Positions 61,369 to 64,000 of a stretch of DNA of 64,000 nt are shown piece after piece. The DNA comes from Bacteroidales bacterium SW299 (GTDB lineage: Bacteria > Bacteroidota > Bacteroidia > Bacteroidales > Bacteroidaceae): positions 1 through 64,000 of the forward strand of contig SDWH01000020.1 in NCBI GenBank assembly GCA_019550975.1. Direction: 5' to 3'. Position 1 is the first letter of the stretch; each line of letters opens with the position of its first letter. Both the position numbers and the translations under genes were made by a program. The notes below the pieces were generated by a model that made no database searches, had not been told where the DNA came from, and saw only the letters and a program-made list of their open reading frames with translations.

Positions 61369-62712
61369 TCACTTCATGCTTTTAGCCGCCCGCATGATCA
61401 TATCCACCGCTCCGTCAATGCCAACACGCTCCGTATTGATAACCAGATCGTAGCCGCTTATGTCGGCCCATTGCTTTCCGGTATACCGCCAATAATGGTT
61501 GGCGCGTCCGGTATTCACACGCTCGATCTTCCTTCTCGCCTCTTCATCTGAAACATGAAACTTCCCGGCTATTTGGGCAGCGGCAAAATCCGTCCCCGAC
61601 ATGATGAACACACGGAGCACATGAGGATTGTCACGAAGAATCCAATTGCCCAACCTGCCTATAATCACGCAAGTGCCTTTATGAGCCAGTTCGCGTATGG
61701 TACGGCTTTGGCTGACATAAATCGCATCGTCCTTAGACGGATTCATGGAAGCCGGAATGCCGCTATCTGAAAAGATCAGCTCCCAAAGCCTGCCCGTAGA
61801 AATGTTCTGTTCGTTCTTTTCCACAAACTCCGGCGTATATCCCATCTGCCGTGCGGTCTGGTCAATGATCTGACGGCTGTAGCAAGGGCATCCCAACCTG
61901 CGGGCAACCTCCTCGCCCACAGCGTTTCCTCCGCTTCCATACATGCGGGCAATGGTGATGATGCCGCTTTCTCCCCACACGCTTCCGGCAACGCTCCCGG
62001 CAGCAGGCAAGCGGCTTGCCTTCGGAATGAATATCCTGTCGAGCCACAATACATGAGGAGAGAACACACGGACCATAAAGCCGACATAAAACATGGAAAC
62101 CAACGTACCTACACCGACCATTTGCCAGTTCCATCCGCCGAAATAAATAAACATGAAAACAGTGCCGATGCAAACAAGGCCCGTGTCTGAACAGATCTTC
62201 ACTTTGCCGAAATCTTTTTTCAAGCATTTAGAGATGGCGAGCGGAAGCCCCTCGCCGGCAAGCATCAGCGAATCGCAGCGCACCTCGCAGGCGATGCCGA
62301 ATGCCAGTATGCTTCCTCCGGCAAGCAGTTCGACAAACCGGAGCGGATAGCCTGCCGCCGGATTCATGTCAAACGGAACCTGCAGGGGACTGGTGAGCCA
62401 CATGGTCAGATCGGTATAAAAGCCGAAAAGAAAAGATACCAATATCTGAGCATACTGCCTTTTCTCGAAGTTCCCGCGCAGAAAGAGCAGCTGAAGGAGA
62501 ATAAAGAACACATGCATGAAGATGGTCAGCTGCCCCATCGTAAACCCCATGCCGGGGATAAGCGACAAGATATAGGGAGGAGCGGAAATCGGCGACGAGC
62601 CGAGGTTTGCACGGATAGATAACGAAGTCCCCAAAGCGATTACAAAAAGAATGACTACAAAACTGGCATAACGGCGCGCCCATTCTGCCCTGCTTCTTCT
62701 TTTAACGTCCAT
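61369..62712 (-). CDS. fusion of a YczE-like membrane protein and a cytidylate-kinase-like domain
   Basis: The N-terminal half (residues 1-225) has about five membrane helices of the YczE/DUF6198 type (YASFVVILFVIALGTSLSIR, GSSPISAPPYILSLIPG). The C-terminal half (about 245-447) is cytidylate-kinase-like (IITIARMYGSGGNAVGEEVA, PCYSRQIIDQTARQMG, GTCVIIGRLGNWILRDNPHV). Each domain normally is a separate protein. A membrane-bound kinase of nucleotides or of a related substrate is implied. The -7-like element TAATTTCG is at 62737-62744 (minus strand). Confidence 0.85.
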   Translation of the reverse strand: MDVKRRSRAEWARRYASFVVILFVIALGTSLSIRANLGSSPISAPPYILSLIPGMGFTMGQLTIFMHVFFILLQLLFLRGNFEKRQYAQILVSFLFGFYTDLTMWLTSPLQVPFDMNPAAGYPLRFVELLAGGSILAFGIACEVRCDSLMLAGEGLPLAISKCLKKDFGKVKICSDTGLVCIGTVFMFIYFGGWNWQMVGVGTLVSMFYVGFMVRVFSPHVLWLDRIFIPKASRLPAAGSVAGSVWGESGIITIARMYGSGGNAVGEEVARRLGCPCYSRQIIDQTARQMGYTPEFVEKNEQNISTGRLWELIFSDSGIPASMNPSKDDAIYVSQSRTIRELAHKGTCVIIGRLGNWILRDNPHVLRVFIMSGTDFAAAQIAGKFHVSDEEARRKIERVNTGRANHYWRYTGKQWADISGYDLVINTERVGIDGAVDMIMRAAKSMK

Positions 62713-62876
62713 TGCTGTTACAATTTAAATCCCGCGCGAAATTACAGAAAAACCGGCATTGTGAGGCATGTTTTTTCAAGGCATTAAACTAATTTAAACA
62801 TGACAGAGGCGAACATCTCCGGCCTGCCCCGCCATGCGGACATCCACACCGGCCCACAAACAACAGAATGTGCCGC

Positions 62877-63034
62877 CAGGGCTGACGCATTACTAAAGTC
62901 ATTGATATTCAGAGTATCTGATATTTAGAGATATACTAAAGCTTGATAAAAAGGCTGTTTTTTTACCTATAAAATCAGTATATGCTGAATAATAAGTACT
63001 TAATAATCAATATTCTTTTTAATGCGTCAGCCCT
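62877..63034. mobile_element. 158 bp MITE with 11 bp target duplication
   Basis: A perfect terminal inverted repeat (CAGGGCTGACGCATTA at 62877, TAATGCGTCAGCCCT at 63020) bounds an AT-rich core without a gene. The flanks are direct repeats GAATGTGCCGC (62866-62876 and 63035-63045), a target-site duplication of 10-11 bp. That size is usual for IS4-family elements, so the likely parent is an IS4-type transposon located elsewhere in the genome. Confidence 0.75.
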
Positions 63035-63059
63035 GAATGTGCCGCTGCCTTTACCTCTT

Positions 63060-63147
63060 CACTCCAGTGAAGACATCGTATCACTCTAGTGAAGACATCG
63101 CATCACTTCAGTGAGGAGATCGTATCACTCCAGTGAAGAGGTTCGTC
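63060..63147. repeat. four tandem 22 bp repeats with CACT-AGTG palindromes
   Basis: Copies start at 63060, 63082, 63104 and 63126. The unit is CACTCCAGTGAAGACATCGT plus AT, and each contains the palindrome CACTnnAGTG, with the two central bases varying freely while the arms are constant. The array lies just downstream of truA. Confidence 0.8.
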
Positions 63148-63161
63148 TGACGGCACATTTT

Positions 63162-63923
63162 TTATGGGCAGTCCACAAACAAGTCATCCGGATAGCCTAT
63201 GTCTACGAGAAACAAGGCGTTTCCCGGAGCGGATGTCCCCGCGCTGCACCTGTCTTTCTTTTCTATGATCTGGCGGAAGCCTTCCACCGAGAGCTTGCCT
63301 CTCCCCACTTCCACCAGCGTGCCCACAATGGCGCGCACCATGTTGCGCAAAAAGCGGTCGGCCTGTATCGTGAAAACCCATTCATCCTCGCCTGTCTGCT
63401 CCCAGACGGCCTGCATGATACGGCAGTTATTGGTTTTCACGTCCGTATGGAGCTTGCTGAAACTTGTGAAATCGGTATACTCCAGCAGCGTGCACGCAGC
63501 CTCGTTCATCCGCCCGAAATCCAGCCGCTGGAATATCCGCCACACATACATCCGGTTGAACGGATCTTTCCGTGTGGTGACATAATACTTATAAGTGCGG
63601 TAGGTGGCATCGAAGCGGGCATGCGCATCCTGGCGGACACGGCGCACCTTATATACGGAGATGTCGGGCGGAAGGATTCTGTTCAGCTTGTCAGCCATCA
63701 GATCCGGATCAGCCATCCGTTCCAAATCGAAATGCGCCACCATCAGACGTGCATGCACGCCGGCATCCGTACGTCCGGCTCCCGTAACTCCTATCGCATC
63801 GTCACGCAAGAAAGTGACCAAAGCCTTGACAAGCGTTTCCTGCACGCTCACACCGTTAGGCTGCATCTGCCAGCCATGGTAGTTCGTGCCGTCGTATGCC
63901 AAATAAATGAAATACCTGAACAT
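63162..63923 (-). CDS. truA: tRNA pseudouridine synthase A
   Basis: This 253-residue enzyme has [20 protein letters not shown], the catalytic [11 protein letters not shown] motif (Asp53) and [20 protein letters not shown]. TruA makes pseudouridine at positions 38-40 in the anticodon arm of many tRNAs. The 22 bp repeats lie 15 nt beyond its stop. Confidence 0.95.
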   Translation of the reverse strand: MFRYFIYLAYDGTNYHGWQMQPNGVSVQETLVKALVTFLRDDAIGVTGAGRTDAGVHARLMVAHFDLERMADPDLMADKLNRILPPDISVYKVRRVRQDAHARFDATYRTYKYYVTTRKDPFNRMYVWRIFQRLDFGRMNEAACTLLEYTDFTSFSKLHTDVKTNNCRIMQAVWEQTGEDEWVFTIQADRFLRNMVRAIVGTLVEVGRGKLSVEGFRQIIEKKDRCSAGTSAPGNALFLVDIGYPDDLFVDCP

Positions 63924-63935
63924 AGCCTGCGGGGG

Positions 63936-64000
63936 TTAGCGTGCGGTAATATGGAAACATCCCTGGCGAAGTTCATACTTCACATAGCACCGGTCGGCCT
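63936..64000 (-). CDS. 3' end of a gene running out of the window
   Basis: An open frame on the minus strand enters from beyond 64000 and ends with CYVKYELRQGCFHITAR and a stop at 63936-63938, 12 nt before the truA start. Only about 21 codons are visible. I recognise no family. Confidence 0.4.
   Translation of the reverse strand, partial: ADRCYVKYELRQGCFHITAR

Overview
The window is from a gut-type Bacteroidales genome, most likely Bacteroides or Phocaeicola. Supporting signs are SusC/SusD pairs, a hybrid two-component sensor with an AraC output domain, Bacteroidetes-style promoters (TTG, 19-20 nt spacer, TAnnTTTG) and Bacteroides-typical families (DUF1573, DUF4199, DUF6452/DUF6048). The left half (1 to about 32.2 kb) is AT-rich and accessory. 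The right half (about 32.5 to 64 kb) is clearly richer in GC and reads as ordinary chromosome, apart from several intergenic repeats.

Left half. Positions 1-1325 hold a decayed penicillin-binding-protein-like remnant and two translationally coupled small membrane proteins. Two direct copies of the 3' part of a tRNA-Pro(GGG) gene (1326-1382 and 23537-23584) bracket a 22 kb genomic island. Its tyrosine integrase, beside the right att copy, is broken by a frameshift and an in-frame stop. The island carries DprA-like, uracil-DNA-glycosylase-like, Sel1-like and AlbA_2/Schlafen-like genes. Inside it lies a 14 kb beta-glucan utilisation locus (5.26-19.24 kb): hybrid sensor-regulator, GH16 endo-glucanase, SusC, SusD, a second surface glycan-binding protein and a GH3 beta-glucosidase. 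This locus sits between the two halves of one IS30-family transposase gene in swapped order: the C-terminal half on the left, the N-terminal half on the right, cut at the same codon. That is what integration of a circle carrying the locus plus one IS30 copy, opened inside the transposase gene, would leave.

From 23.65 to 31.9 kb there is a ten-gene minus-strand operon led by a WYL regulator. It encodes a PD-(D/E)XK nuclease-like protein, a beta-CASP metallo-beta-lactamase-fold protein resembling RNase J, a calcineurin-like phosphoesterase, two paralogous proteins of unknown function, a protein whose tail resembles the FtsZ C-terminal subdomain, and other unknowns. It is the best candidate here for an undescribed defence or stress system, but that role is inferred.

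Right half. Genes include an alpha-2-macroglobulin-like protein without a thioester motif, DUF1573, MeaB, a complete spermidine/putrescine ABC transporter (PotABCD), malate dehydrogenase, GcvT, peptidase T, an Omp85-type barrel and a PurF-like protein lacking its N-terminal catalytic Cys. An SRP RNA plus two tRNA-Thr transcription unit follows, then a tight six-gene operon (DUF4199, GT2, DUF6452, DUF6048, MntP, ApbE), a DMT exporter, DUF4160/DUF2442, a PagL-like lipid A deacylase, a YczE-cytidylate-kinase fusion and TruA. Intergenic spaces carry 21-22 bp tandem repeats, some with compensatory changes that keep a stem, a 170 nt imperfect palindrome and a MITE with an 11 bp target duplication.
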